NCBI GenBank assembly: GCA_027886175.1
Contig: JAJNNQ010000040.1
Coordinates: 20,852,001-20,916,000, forward strand
Reading direction: 5' to 3'
Origin: Phylloscopus collybita
Lineage: Eukaryota; Chordata; Aves; Passeriformes; Phylloscopidae
DNA length: 64,000 nt
The notes beneath the pieces were generated by a model that worked only from the letters and a program-made list of their open reading frames with translations, ran no database searches and was not told where the DNA came from. The position numbers and the translations under genes were made by a program. Numbering within the stretch: position 1 is the first letter of the stretch; each line of letters begins with the position of its first letter. Below are positions 49,001 through 59,628 of this stretch, in pieces.

Positions 49001-50772
49001 AATTATTCAATTTAGTTGGAATGGCCTCATTCCAACTAAAGTATGGAAAGTATGGAATCTGCAAATGACTCATTGCACTTTGGCACAGTGATGGGCATGG
49101 GAAAATATATTACGAGTATTTGGGGCATTTTTTAATTGAGAGTTAACTTTTTAATAAACAGGAAGTAAAAAAAATAAATCCTTCCTAGTTGCTGGGTTAT
49201 ACTTTTTTTACATGAAGAGGCACTAGAAATAAAAGTGTGGCCTGTTGTCATCTGTTTCATACGAGGTTCCCAGTCTTTCCACTTAAGATGTGAGAGATGG
49301 CAGCATTTAGTGAAGTTGCAAGGTAACGTAGGATGAATTTGCTTTCGTAGTTCCTTGCAAGTATAAGTTTTAAGGTATTATTTTGAAAAAAACATGGTTT
49401 TAACAGATGAGGAATGGCTTTATGCAGCCATCCCAGATGAAGTGCATCCAGCGATGGCAATGAGTATGCTGGGTCCCCACCCAGCACATGGTTGTGGTGT
49501 GAGAGGTGGTATATGTGCTAATCATTTGGACTTGTGGTTGTTTCAGAAAATATGGAGGACATGCAGCAGGAGGCAGAGAAGAGCAGCAGCCTGGCAGGGC
49601 TGTCAGCAGAGCACCAGTTCTCTGATGCAGAGGAATCGGATGGCGAGGATGGCGATGACAATGACGATGATGATGAAGATGAGGATGATTTTGATGATAC
49701 TCAGGGAGACTCGACACCAAAAACCAGATCAAGAAGCACCAGCCCACAGCCCCCTCGGTTCTCCTCGCTGTCAGTGAACTCGGCTGGGGCATCGCAGGGG
49801 GCTTCCCCTGAGGGCTCCCTTTCCGTGGGACACTCTTCCCTCATCAGTTACTTGGTCACCTTACCTAGCATTCAGGTTACTCAGCTTATAACACCAAGTG
49901 ACTCCTGTGAAGACACACAAATGACAGAATATCAGAGGTTTTTCCAGAGTAAGAGTACGGATTCAGAGCCCGATAAAGACAGATTGGACATACCCACCTG
50001 CATGGATGAGGATTACACACTTTCGTTGGATCCCAGTTCTTCTCCGAGGGACCTCTCACCTTCCAGTCAACAATCGTCACCTGGCTACGATTCTTCACCC
50101 TACAGAGATAACTCACCAAAGAGGTATTTAATGCCAAAAGGGGATTTGTCACCCAGAAGGCATCTGTCACCCCGAAGAGATATTTCACCCATGAGGCACC
50201 TTTCCCCGCGGAAGGAGGCTGTGCTGAGGAGAGAGTTATCACCAAGACGGGACGTGTCACCAAGACGTCACCTGTCGCCAAGGAGACCAATGTCACCAGG
50301 GAAAGACGTGTCTGTCCGAAGAGATTTGTCTCCCAGGCGAGAGAGGAGGTATATGGCCTCCGTCAGAGCAGCATCTCCCCGGAGGGGCTTGTACCATAAT
50401 CCAGCATTGTCCATGGGTCAATATTTACAGTCTGAATCTATTCCAGTGGGACATTCAGTAAGTATGGAAGAATATTTTCATTCCTCTTGTCAAAAACTGT
50501 GCTTTTACTGGATTTGTGCATTTCAAAAACCTTTGCAGCTTTGTGGAAGAAGATGGCATAAACTTTGAGCCTTGGTGGGAAGTCCTGGAACAAATGCAAG
50601 AAATTTGGAATAGACAGGACCAAGTCAGGATGCTGATTCATTTAGATGCACTAGAGTCAGCCTAAGGGGCAAGTGTTCACTTGGTAGAATAGTAGCTCCA
50701 TCAACTTCAATGAAATTAGGCTGGTTTGTGTTTTCTGCCTCCATAATAATTATATTACATGTATATGTATAC

Positions 50773-50818
<46 letters not shown>

Positions 50819-53800
50819 GTATAATTTTTAAATGGTCCAGAAGGTTTACATGGTTTGTGAGGCTTGCTTCTGCACTGTAAAAAGTCTTGTACTTCCTGGG
50901 CTCTCAGGTGAGATCAAGCCAAGATCAAGGCTTAAAGTCCTGTTCTAGTGGTATGGTGCCCATCAGTGGGTGTCGTTTAATGGAATAAATGTGCTAAGAT
51001 AATGGAACCTCTTAGAAAAGCAGAGTGCACACTGAAATCAGGATCTGTAGCTGAAATTTAAAGGATATTATCGTGTGAGAGGAGCAGGCAGCTGTCCACC
51101 CCACAGAAAGTGCCGCAACCGTCTGGGTGGAAATATGCAAAACTTGTGCACCTGCTGTCTGTGCTCTTCTTCCCTTTTGGTAAATCAGCTCTCAGAAGCT
51201 GCCAGATTGGCACTTTTGACCAGCCCTAGCATTCACAAAGTACTCCCTCCACAAATAGATTACATCTTCAGAGGAAAGGAATGGCCTTGCTAGGTGTGAA
51301 TTTAGTTACTTATTTACTGTGCTTCCCTTGCCATGTTGCTGTTGTGGCCACCCTCTCACTGCCTGCCTGTGAGTGGGTTCAATCTGGGCAAGCTGTGACA
51401 GCCTCAGATTACCTCAGAGCTCCTTGCTCCCTGCTTTTCTGGCTGGCCTCTTCTCCCTGCTTCCTCATTCCCAGTCGTCTTGGCTCTCCATGTAGTCTTT
51501 GCAGTGTTCCTCTGTGGAGGAGAAGAATTGAACCCTGAGCTCATACAGTCAGCACTTCTCAGCTCTGGTGTCATTTTCCCTGTAGAGTCAGGCTGATGTG
51601 TTATCTGCTCCCAGGAATGGAGTGAGGGATGCACCTGGGCAAAGATGGTTGGAGCAGGGGCGGAGCAAAAAGAGCTGAGATGCTGCCAGCCTGGCAGATC
51701 CAAAACTAATTTCCCAGCATTTCAGGGGTATAAGAGAAAGCTGCAGCTTGAGTGGCCATATTTGTAGGAGAGAGCAGCACAGGTACTTCTCCCACATCTT
51801 TGACATGGCCCCATGACGTAGTCAGTGTTGTTCAGGAGAGCACTGGAGAGGGGTGAATGATTAAATGGTGCTTGAGAAAGGCCATGTTGAAGTCCTGCTG
51901 TGCTCTCACAGGAATGATCACTGCCCAGCTGAGAGAGGATACAAATCCCACCAGCAGTTCCACTGATGATGTGAGGAAGCACAAGTGGGTGAAAGAGTCA
52001 CCAGTTTAACCAGTCATGATATCTTAGTAGCAAATGAAATCACGATGTCAAATGATCAAATCAAGTGTCATTCTACAGCTGACGTTGTACAGGGTGCCCC
52101 AGTTCCTCATGTCCCACATGCGACACGCTGGCATGCTGTAGTAAAGATTTTGGATGTGTAATGATGCTAGCAAAAGCGAATGTTAACAGTTACCCTTGGC
52201 CATCTGACAGTTCATCCTGTAATATTTTTCTTATGTGTTACACATGCCTTCCAGCAAGGCATTTAGCACATTGTAAGGACTCTCTTAGCACTTCTCACTC
52301 CTTCTTTTGAAAAGTTCACCATGACAGATGGACTTCTAAGGCTTACCTTGTTTTTGAGGTACAATCAGGCATGTGGCAGTGACAAACACAATGTAAAAAT
52401 CAATTGTCTTACAGAAAGTATCAGTAACTTGATGGCATGTTGAGTGTTTTGAGAGAGAAGGCCAGACCTCACTACAACCTGAATACAAGAGGCATCACTG
52501 GAAGCAGAGCCCAAGCAAACTTGAATAAAAAAAAATGACAAGTGAGGATGGTTGCCCATTGCAACAAATGACTGCAAGGAAGGACAGATGGATTCCCCAT
52601 CTCTTGATGGCTTTCTGGAAAACATACTTTAGCCAAAAATTAGACAAGCTTAAGTGAAACACAAGTTATTATACTCAGCATGTGGGAAGACAAATAACAC
52701 CTGAGCTTGCTATAAATGAAAGCTGTCAGAGAAGAAAAAGGAATAAAGATTGTTTTTCAATTTTTAGAGTAGAGAAATCCAGCAAACCAGGACATCATTA
52801 GCAGCTGCATTGGTGACGCACATGCCAGTTTACAATCCTTAAAATATTTTAAGAGCTGCATTGGGTTCCCAGTCCTTGCAGGAATAAGGGCAGTTTTGTG
52901 CTTCCAGTGCTTGCAGTTCCCAGAAGAGGCCATTTTTCTTTCTTCTCAACTGAAATGGATGTATTTGCTCTAGTGTCTTTGGCCAGTGCTGGTCTAGTTG
53001 CCCTTCATCTTGCTTCCTGTTGAATGTCCGTGCACTTTGGTGATCTTGTGCAAAAGACTTGTTAAGTGCTCTGGCATTGAAAGCACCACATAGAAAGCAA
53101 TTAAAATTATTTGTTTAGGAAATGGAAAAGGGCATGGTGAGAGTAAATATTTTTTTTAAGATTGTATACAAATACAGGAAAATGCACATTTTTTTCCCTT
53201 TGGCAGTCAATAACAGGATACACTCTTGCAACAGAATACTCCCTCTAAAGTAGCCTAAGTCTCTAGTGTATGCTGGGTCACACTTAGCTTTGACAAGTTA
53301 AATTGGTGCCTTTAAAATTAATGCCAGATATCTTCTGCTCTCTAAATACATTCGGGATCTTCTCTTCTGTCAATGCCAGAGGTTTCTTTCCTTGCTGAGG
53401 AGGCTGATGCCATTATCAAAGGGCTCAGATTCTTCTTCCCAGTCATCTTCTGCCAGTCCTGAGAGAAAGAGAAAGAAAAAGAATGCTTCATTTGTTCACC
53501 CTGAGATACTCTCTTCTAGCATTTTATTTTGGATCAGGCACATGTCTCTGTTGTTGTATTTTTTGTGCTTTGACTCAGATTTTCAGATCAGTCTTGGAGT
53601 AAGTGACCTGAATTGTTGTCAGTTGGAACTAAACTGAAAATGTGCACCAGGAGGGCAGCAAGTGCGCTTGAACTGTGAGTGGCCATTCAAGAGACTGCAA
53701 AGAGGCCACATAGGGTTAATCTGAAGCAACCTTCCCTCCCAAACCCACACTTGCATTGTGAATATGGGATCCAGCACGAACAGTTTTCACTCCATTCCTG

Positions 53801-56800
53801 CTTGTCCCAACCCTTAGTACACCCTCCTGCTTCCTAGTGCAGACCAGAACCTTTGCCTCTTCTTCCAGTCCCAGGGTAGACACAAGATCAAGAAGGTGCC
53901 TTGCTGTGAGTGGTACAGACTTGTTTCTCACAACTATTTTGGCTTCTAGGCATTAGTGGATTTTGCTTGTGTTTCCATCTTGTTGTTCATCTCATTCATT
54001 TTGAAGTCTGAAGACTGTCTTGATATATTCAGGAGGGCTGAAGGGAATTAGGCACCTCTGTGACCACTTGGAAGTTGATAGGACTTACGGTCCTTTGATC
54101 ATTCTGAGCATGGATATTAAATCCCTTCCCAAACACTTACTACTTTATCATCTTGAGTGAAATGCATTCTTGTACAGAGAGCCAGAAACTTCCGAATTCC
54201 AGGTAAACTGTAAGTAGGTTCACTGGTGCATCTGGGCTACTCTGGTGCATTCTCTGTGCATTCTCTGATCAGCTCAGCAAATTGAGCTGATCCTGAAAGT
54301 GAAGGCCATATGGAGTTACAGTCACTTAATTACACATCATGTCTTTCAGGAGGCACATTGGTAATATGCTCTGTTACTGATTTTCACTATAGAGTTCAGT
54401 GTTTTCTGGTTTTTGACTCTTTAAAAAACCTCCAGTACATTATGACATGCTAATCAAAGAGACTGTTTTCCACCCAACATGTTTTTGCAAGCTGTGGTCT
54501 GAGGCTGCCCAGAGGATGTCTGTGGAGGGTGCTTGGCTTCGAAATGTGATCTTCCTCTTAATCTCCCACAGCCTGATTGGGGTGATGTACCAGATACAGG
54601 GTAAACCCTATCTCATCCCTGAGGCATTCTGGGGGACTTGTGAAGCTGGATATGGCTTTGCTTAGGGGTGAGATACGGCAGTCTAGCTTTGTGACCAGGT
54701 CAAAGCATTTAGTGAAAAGCTGCTACAGAACACTGTTGCTTGGGAAATTTTGTCACCTGGAGTTGAAGGGCAATATGCTAAACTGTAGCAAATGAAAATT
54801 AAGAGGAAATGAATGGTGATGGATTCCCATCACCCAACAAAGAGAAGAGCTCAGCTCACAGCACTGGCAGCAGCACATTCTGACTGCACTGCAGAAAGAT
54901 ACCATGACTTCCTGCACTGTGCTCTGTGATCTATTACTTGCCCTGCCAACTGAAGAAAGTCTTTGGATACTCAGGATGCTTTTTGAAAAAAGACAGTCCT
55001 GCCCTGTGAATATGTGTGTCTGCTTGTAGAAATGAAAATGCTAAATATTGGTAAGGAAATAAAGGCAGGGTAAGAGGTAGGAACAGTTACTATGATTGTA
55101 ACAATTTATGTTATCTGTTTCCAAATTTAACTGCCAGAGCTAGAGAAAAATAATCCAGTATGTGCCCCCCTCTTCCCCCAGATTGGAAGGTATTCAGTGA
55201 CATGCACACACTGTCACTGTCTGTGTTAAAATCAGGCGTCAGGCATACGGGATGTATATTGGATGATGATGCTGATCTTAAAGCACACAGCAGTCTCTAT
55301 AGCCAGCTCTATCCAACAAGGACAGACTCTTGCTCTATTCCCTTATGAAACTCTGGCAGGGTAAAACATGAAGCCAATGTCTTCTTCAGTTAGAGATTTG
55401 TGTATGACTAGGTTTATTCTTTGATGAGTTTTACTCTCATTTTTGCTCCATTTCCATTAGCCCAAGTTCATATCGGATGTAATCGTAATGAATGTCATGG
55501 TAGGAAACATCCAAAAGGACAATATGACTGAGAAACTGGTTGACAGACCAAAGATGGAAAAAAAATAGGGGGCAAGCAGCTGTGCAGAGGTGAAGTTAGC
55601 AATAGGAGGGGCTGACGGGGTAGGTGAACTGTCTCGTGGCTTGGCAACTGCAATTTATTTTGTATAGTTTTCCCCATTCAGCAATATAATGTGCTGTCAC
55701 TGTGCTTATGACAGTTTCTCTTTTATGAGACTCAAGCGTCTCATTTTCTGAATAGGAAAATTCCCAACATAGATTAGTCTCTGAATAATATCTCTGAAGT
55801 TCGACTCTGATGATTATGGGTCACCCTTTCCTGTCTTGGCATTGATTTATATTAAACAGGACAAAGCATCTGAGCACAGTGAGATGGAGCCCTTGGGTAG
55901 CACAGAAACTGAATCTTTTATTGCCCCTAAACCAGCTCCCTGGGATGGGATCAAGAGGTTGCTTAATGCCTTGAGAGCTAGGATTTCCCAGCAGTGAAGT
56001 GCTGCCACTTTAATGCATTGGCATTTAGTGGCACAGCCCTCGGGCTGCCACACCAAGGCTGTGGTAGCATCACAGCTCTGGGGCACTTGATCCATGTTTG
56101 GTCAATTTACAGAGCAGAGATGAACGTTTTCATTCATTTAATTTCATATGAGAGTCCCTGAGAGTTGTGTGGTGAAATCCCACATAAAATTATGAAAATG
56201 TCATCCTGCACTTCATCATTACTCTTCTGGTCAGCAATAAATGATACTTAATCATCAGATAGCAAACAAATTTTAAAACTTAAGAATGAAAAAAAAAAAA
56301 AAAAGAAAGAACTCAAAAGCCCAGAGCATATTTAATACTGAGTGGAGATGGAGCTATTTATTCTTCCAAGGCAGGAACTAATGGGAAGGCAGTGAAAATG
56401 CCAATATTGCGAGATTGGCTTTTATTAGCCGTCACAAAATCCCCCGTTCTTCTCAATCCCATTATGAGTTGGTGAGTCTCCCTGGGACAGAATCATCACT
56501 TTTGCTCACTGTGCTTTTGTTAATATTTATTGTTTACACTGCAGATAAGCCAGAGGGGTGCTCCATTGTCTCAATGAGTAGAAAAATGTGTGTCTTCATT
56601 GCACAGAGACACTTCAACCCATGCAAGGGGTGCATGGAAATACCTGCTCTCACTAAGGATTGGGTAAAGCTCCCAGGGGGCAAGTGCTTTCTGTGGGGCT
56701 CAAGAGCAGTTTTTTCAAGAAGGCAGTAAATACATACGTGCTGTCAGATGCTCCCTGTTATGCCAAGCAGTGGTGGTGAGCAGGAGGATGTTCAGATGTG

Positions 56801-58040
56801 TAGTTCTCTGCAACAAAGTTTAAATACCAGCGTAGTTTTCCAAAAGAGAGGGTAAGATGGGTCTCCTGGGGAATGAAAATCTACCCCAAATTCAGTTCAA
56901 AGTTTCAGTTGGATATAATACCCTCCACTTCCTAGCCGAAATTGCTGCATTGTGTTGCTGAACTCTCTTAACTAGCCACTGCCTTTCACCTCAGAGGCAT
57001 GAGCCCTGTAGGGCTGAGCTAAGCAAAACCTCCTCCGTTGTTTGGATATGCAATTAGTGGAGTTTTCCAAATGCTTTGGGATCCATCTGGATGAAAGGTG
57101 CTTCATGAATGGGAGGTTGTATTAGACAGGAAAGCAGATAGGTGGTTTGGCAGCCATGCAAGAATTCTGCTAGGAGCAATGCTGACATTTCTTTTTTTTT
57201 TTTTTTCCCTTCTTGTTACAGAGGAGGGGGATGTCTCAGGCACCTTACTTCAACATATATGGAGAAAAAGGAGGCATGGAGCACCGCAGGTCTAGCCTGT
57301 TCCCCGAAGGTCCGAGCGACTACGTCTTCAGTCATCTTCCACTACACTCCCAGCAACAGATCCGAGCACCTATCCCCATGATGCCTATTGGGGGTATCCA
57401 GATGGTCCATTCAGTCCCCGTGGCCCTTTCAGGTTTACATTCTCCGTCCACTCTGGCCCTGCAGAGGGAGGTCTCCGAGGAGAAGCAAAGAGGAACTGCG
57501 GAAACCCTTACAAAAGAGTCGTATAGTATTTCTAAGCACCATGAGAAACGTACCTCTCCGCACAGCTTGCACCCCGCCGCTCCCCCCAGCGCCCCCTCCT
57601 CGCCGCTGCTGTTGCTGGCACAGAGCACATCCGAGGACAGTGTCGTGGCTACCGAGAGGGAGCAGGAGGAGAACATACAGACTTGTACAAAAGCCATAGC
57701 CTCTCTGCGGATCGCCACAGAAGAAGCCGTTCTGCACGGGGCGGAGCAGCTGCAGAGGCCTTCCGAGCCTCACCAGAAACCCTTAGAAAGTGCACATTTT
57801 AGCATTAAACACTTTAGTGGATCTGAGCCGGGCCAGCCCTGTGCCTCAGCCACCCATCCTGACTTGCACGGTGGTGAACAGGACAGTTTTGGTACATCAC
57901 AGACTGCGCTAGCCCATCCCACCTTTTATGGCAAGAGCTTTGTGGATGTCCAGCAGCTGGGCTTTCACAGCAGGAGCGACCCCCCATCAAGCACACAGGA
58001 AAGGAAAGATCCATCATCTGAGAAGAGCAAGCCACATTGA
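34829..58040 (+). CDS. HIVEP2: HIVEP2 (Schnurri-2) zinc finger transcription factor, six coding exons
   Basis: The predicted coding sequence joins 34829-40069, 40823-40977, 46059-46234, 48890-48991, 49547-50457 and 57222-58040, giving 7404 nt and 2467 residues plus stop. Every junction is GT-AG and the phases (0, 2, 1, 1, 0) fit exactly. I recognise the protein as HIVEP2 rather than HIVEP1 or HIVEP3 from its N-terminus ([18 protein letters not shown]), its zinc finger pairs and its C-terminal segments; mammalian HIVEP2 is about 2446 residues, also with one giant exon and five small ones. Known of the family: a nuclear factor that binds kappaB-like DNA, acts with SMADs in BMP signalling, and in humans causes a dominant neurodevelopmental disorder when haploinsufficient. 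The start at 34829 has a strong context (A at -3, G at +4) and matches the mammalian start; an in-frame ATG at 34658 has a weak context. No frameshift or internal stop is seen, so the gene looks intact. Confidence 0.97.
40070..40822 (+). other. HIVEP2: HIVEP2 intron
   Basis: A 753-nt GT-AG intron between the giant exon and coding exon 2. No repeat or second gene recognised. Confidence 0.9.
40823..40977 (+). CDS. HIVEP2: HIVEP2 coding exon 2 (codons 1748-1799, last one split)
   Basis: This 155-nt exon is bounded by a pyrimidine-rich acceptor ending in TTCTACAG (AG 40821-40822) and the donor GGAGG/GTAAGA (GT 40978-40979). It encodes a lysine-rich linker beginning [16 protein letters not shown] and ending [11 protein letters not shown], leading into the second zinc finger pair. 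The leftover two bases GG join the first G of the next exon to give glycine 1799. The segment has no recognised fold of its own, but its tail is one of the most recognisable HIVEP2 stretches. Its ATG is internal, not a start. Confidence 0.95.
43375..43462 (-). mobile_element. Short CR1 3'-end fragment
   Basis: TCATAGAGTTGTAGAGTTGT then GTTGGAAAAGACCTCTGAGA and CAAGTCCAACTTTCAGCCAG is the reverse complement of a CR1 3' end. The match fades after about 90 bases. Confidence 0.85.
45769..45796. repeat. Perfect hairpin, 12-bp stem, 4-nt loop
   Basis: ATTCCTATAGAC (45769-45780) and GTCTATAGGAAT (45785-45796) are exact reverse complements with loop TTGT. A wobble and one more pair extend it to about 14. 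It lies about 260 nt before the exon that begins the second zinc finger pair. Confidence 0.9.
46059..46234 (+). CDS. HIVEP2: HIVEP2 coding exon 3: ZAS-C finger 3 and first half of finger 4
   Basis: This 176-nt exon lies between acceptor CTTCCAACAG (AG 46057-46058) and donor AAAG/GTACTA (GT 46235-46236). It encodes [19 protein letters not shown] and then the first finger of the C-terminal pair (C1819, C1822, H1835, H1839) and the Cys half of the second (C1847, C1850). The linker between fingers is [10 protein letters not shown], a variant of the usual TGEKPY linker. The exon ends with one base of glycine 1858, so finger 4 is split by the intron; skipping this exon or the next would destroy the DNA-binding pair. 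The intron after it reads on for some 60 codons without a stop, which is of no evident use. Confidence 0.96.
46235..48889 (+). other. HIVEP2: HIVEP2 intron splitting zinc finger 4
   Basis: A 2.7-kb GT-AG intron. Near its start a short unit CTATTTTGCCCTCTGGG occurs twice (about 46282-46298 and 46322-46338), the first copy with a 7-bp hairpin TTTGCCC/GGGCAAA. An imperfect 12-bp stem AATGTTGTTGCA/TGCAGCAACATT is at 46571-46610. An A18 run is at 47419-47436 and a T17 run at 48376-48392. Confidence 0.9.
48890..48991 (+). CDS. HIVEP2: HIVEP2 coding exon 4: second half of ZAS-C finger 4
   Basis: This 102-nt exon follows acceptor TGATCCATAG (AG 48888-48889) and ends at GCAG/GTATGT (GT 48992-48993), both good splice sites. 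It supplies the zinc-binding histidines of finger 4, H1863 and H1869, spaced H-x5-H as is usual for ZAS domains, and then a short acidic tail rich in Glu, Asp and Thr ([20 protein letters not shown]). It is a multiple of three, so skipping it would keep the frame but remove the histidines. A perfect 13-bp hairpin starts 19 nt past its end at 49011. Confidence 0.95.
48992..49546 (+). other. HIVEP2: HIVEP2 intron
   Basis: A 555-nt GT-AG intron whose main feature is the perfect hairpin near its 5' end. A short open frame at 49394-49777 is a shadow of the next exon. Confidence 0.9.
49011..49040. repeat. Perfect hairpin, 13-bp stem, 4-nt loop
   Basis: TTTAGTTGGAATG (49011-49023) and CATTCCAACTAAA (49028-49040) are exact reverse complements with loop GCCT. 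The hairpin begins 19 nt after the exon end at 48991, so it would form in the pre-mRNA next to the U1 site. It is followed by a direct repeat of AAAGTATGG. Confidence 0.9.
49547..50457 (+). CDS. HIVEP2: HIVEP2 coding exon 5: acidic domain and S-P-x-R/K repeat block
   Basis: The exon starts after TTGTTTCAG (AG 49545-49546) and ends at CATTCA/GTAAGT (GT 50458-50459), a near-perfect donor. It covers residues 1893-2195. First comes a strongly acidic run at about 1917-1942 ([20 protein letters not shown] and more Asp/Glu), a candidate activation or interaction segment that in ZAS proteins follows the fingers. A Ser/Pro-rich region follows, and from about residue 2081 to 2172 (nt 50113-50390) there is an irregular tandem array of S-P-R-R, S-P-M-R, S-P-K-R units, as in [22 protein letters not shown]-[RK]-[RK] units are known minor-groove DNA binders and CDK-type phosphorylation sites. 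The frame stays open about 110 nt into the intron, but phase and homology both support the donor at 50458. Confidence 0.95.
50757..50823. repeat. (GTATAT)n microsatellite
   Basis: About ten copies of the hexamer GTATAT, with one GTATAC variant near the start. It lies in the intron 300 bp after the exon with the S-P-x-R/K repeats. Likely polymorphic in length. Confidence 0.9.
54246..54292. repeat. Tandem 11-mer duplication fused to a 10-bp hairpin
   Basis: TGCATTCTCTG occurs twice in tandem (54246-54256, 54257-54267). It runs into a hairpin with arms GATCAGCTCA (54267-54276) and TGAGCTGATC (54283-54292) and a 6-nt loop. Both structures are exact. Confidence 0.85.
57222..58040 (+). CDS. HIVEP2: HIVEP2 last coding exon, codons 2196-2467 and stop
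   Basis: A very strong acceptor (a 16-T run, then CCCTTCTTGTTACAG, AG 57220-57221) precedes AGG AGG GGG ATG, in phase 0 with the previous exon. Residues 2196-2467 include the conserved segments [14 protein letters not shown] (about 2228-2241), [17 protein letters not shown] (about 2244-2260) and [20 protein letters not shown] (about 2340-2359), the last a helical-looking stretch seen at the C-terminus of HIVEP proteins. A Pro/Ser-rich stretch around 2312-2330 is GC-rich at the DNA level. The protein ends SSEKSKPH with TGA at 58038-58040. Long open frames on the minus strand here are shadows caused by the GC-rich codons. Confidence 0.96.
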   Translation, partial: RRGMSQAPYFNIYGEKGGMEHRRSSLFPEGPSDYVFSHLPLHSQQQIRAPIPMMPIGGIQMVHSVPVALSGLHSPSTLALQREVSEEKQRGTAETLTKESYSISKHHEKRTSPHSLHPAAPPSAPSSPLLLLAQSTSEDSVVATEREQEENIQTCTKAIASLRIATEEAVLHGAEQLQRPSEPHQKPLESAHFSIKHFSGSEPGQPCASATHPDLHGGEQDSFGTSQTALAHPTFYGKSFVDVQQLGFHSRSDPPSSTQERKDPSSEKSKPH

Positions 58041-58362
58041 TCTGAGATGCATGGAGACTTTCACCCATACATTTACCCCACTTTTTTTTTTTTCTAGAGA
58101 TAGAAAAAGTATTCAACTTTACAGCATGCCTGTTCTAAGTTACAGTAGTTTGCTATTATATATACTTTTGTTATATCAAAAGAATTAGGTAAAGTGACAA
58201 GTCATCATGAACCTGACCAAAACTAAATTTGAAATTCTTATTGGGTCTGGTACTTTTAAATTGTACAGATGTTTGTGCCTTTTCTTTACTTTGCTTATAT
58301 TCTTATAAGCATTTTTTTAGCAGTAATTTGTACATATTTTAGAATTTGTGTATCTGCTTTGT

Positions 58363-58368
58363 AATAAA
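58363..58368 (+). terminator. HIVEP2: Proximal poly(A) signal AATAAA
   Basis: A canonical AATAAA about 320 nt after the stop codon is followed within 30 nt by a T-rich stretch (TTTCTTTCCTTTTTT), a normal downstream element. It would give a short 3' UTR isoform lacking the second Pumilio-type motif. Confidence 0.5.
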
Positions 58369-59567
58369 TGTAATTTCTTTCCTTTTTTGGACACTTGGAT
58401 CTAAATGATGTAAAACAGAACAGCATCAATATATGTGAGGTTGCACTAAAACATATTTTTATATGATTAAAACTGAACAGCTTTTATGTACAGCTCTGAT
58501 TCTGTAATACTAATATTTATTTACTTTGTTTCATAAATTGTAAATTTTTTTCTTAATGTTGTGGATTGCTTTTCTATGTGAAGCATGGGATTTACTGTTG
58601 CGTAATTAGAACAAAATGTATATTGTAAAACAAGATATTTAAACTAGAGTATCTTATCTTATTCTGCACTTATGCATTAGTTAAAAAAAAAAGATAAAAG
58701 ATGTATCAGTCAGTTCTTAACTCTTGTAATTTTTTTTTGTCTCTTGTTTGCCGGATTGACTATAACTTAAGTGCTGATTGTGATTTTAAACTGATAGTAC
58801 CGTAAAGCATTAAAGTAAAACAATGTGCTATTGTGAGTTTTTTCAAAGCTTTATAAAACAGTTATAAATATATTAAAAGTATTTGGTCTTATGTGAACAT
58901 GTTGATCTATATACTCCTTAAAAAGCTATGGGAAAACATTCCACCCCATGTAAATATGTGCATCACTGGTGCCATCTGTGTAGCTCACCGGGACCGGCAA
59001 GATTTGCTATGCTGATGCTTCCAGGAGCGGGACCGGGGCACTGCTGACTGCCGGAGGGCAGAGTCCAGCAGCGTCCTGGCCCATGCCCTGGCCTCCAGCA
59101 GCAGGGTGGCAAGGCCCCTACGGCCGCACGGGGCTGGGCGAGGAGCCGGCCTGCTGGCTGGACACACGGCGCCCTGCCGAGCCTGGCAGTCCCCTGCTCC
59201 TGAGGGCTGACCGAGGGCCATAGGTGTCATGGAGAACTGTCCTGGAGTGTCAGAGAGGGGTTTGGAGCGGAGAAAAAGGTGTTTCCTTGCACTTGAACTC
59301 CACAGCTGGCCACTCCCTACTGCAATACCTGAGCCAGCTTCAGGGGAGGCTCCCGTTCTGTCCTGTTCCGTCCCGTCCTGTGGATGGAGGTGTGGCCCTG
59401 CCGGGAGTGCTGCCACCCCGGCCTCTTCTGAAATGGGTTTCATGGGCAAGAAAGTCACAGTCTTCCAGTGTAGGGTCTCCATCTGAGCAAGGTTTGCTCC
59501 AGAGGGAAGGGAGGAGGAGCCCGGGCTTGTGTTTGAACACGTGTGGTGGGTTACCACTTCCACCAGC

Positions 59568-59628
59568 AGCATGCGTGCATGCACGCACGCACACACACAC
59601 ACACTCAAACACACGCATGCATACGCAC
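59568..59628. repeat. HIVEP2: (CA)n-type simple repeat in the 3' UTR
   Basis: Alternating GCATGC, CACGCACG and a pure (CA) core, then more GCATGCATACGCAC. The alternating purine-pyrimidine pattern could adopt Z-DNA. It lies in the distal part of the long 3' UTR and generates a spurious Cys/Val-rich N-terminus in the opposite-strand open frame. Confidence 0.85.

Larger units (their letters stand above)
50458..57221 (+). other. HIVEP2: HIVEP2 intron before the last exon
   Basis: A 6.8-kb GT-AG intron with the GTATAT microsatellite, the tandem duplication plus hairpin near 54.25 kb, an A16 run at 56289-56304 and an exon-like segment at 55182 described among the findings. Confidence 0.9.

Noticed and set aside
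50458..50568. Open frame continuing past coding exon 5
   Set aside because: CATTCA/GTAAGT is a strong donor and the next exon joins in phase with HIVEP2-specific sequence.
53392..53637. Short frame with a Ser-rich then Lys/Arg-rich run ([12 protein letters not shown])
   Set aside because: Looks exon-like, but lacks a convincing donor, begins with a non-ATG codon and its product is not part of known HIVEP2.
57332..57773. 128- and 112-codon minus-strand frames
   Set aside because: Antisense shadows of the GC-rich last coding exon.
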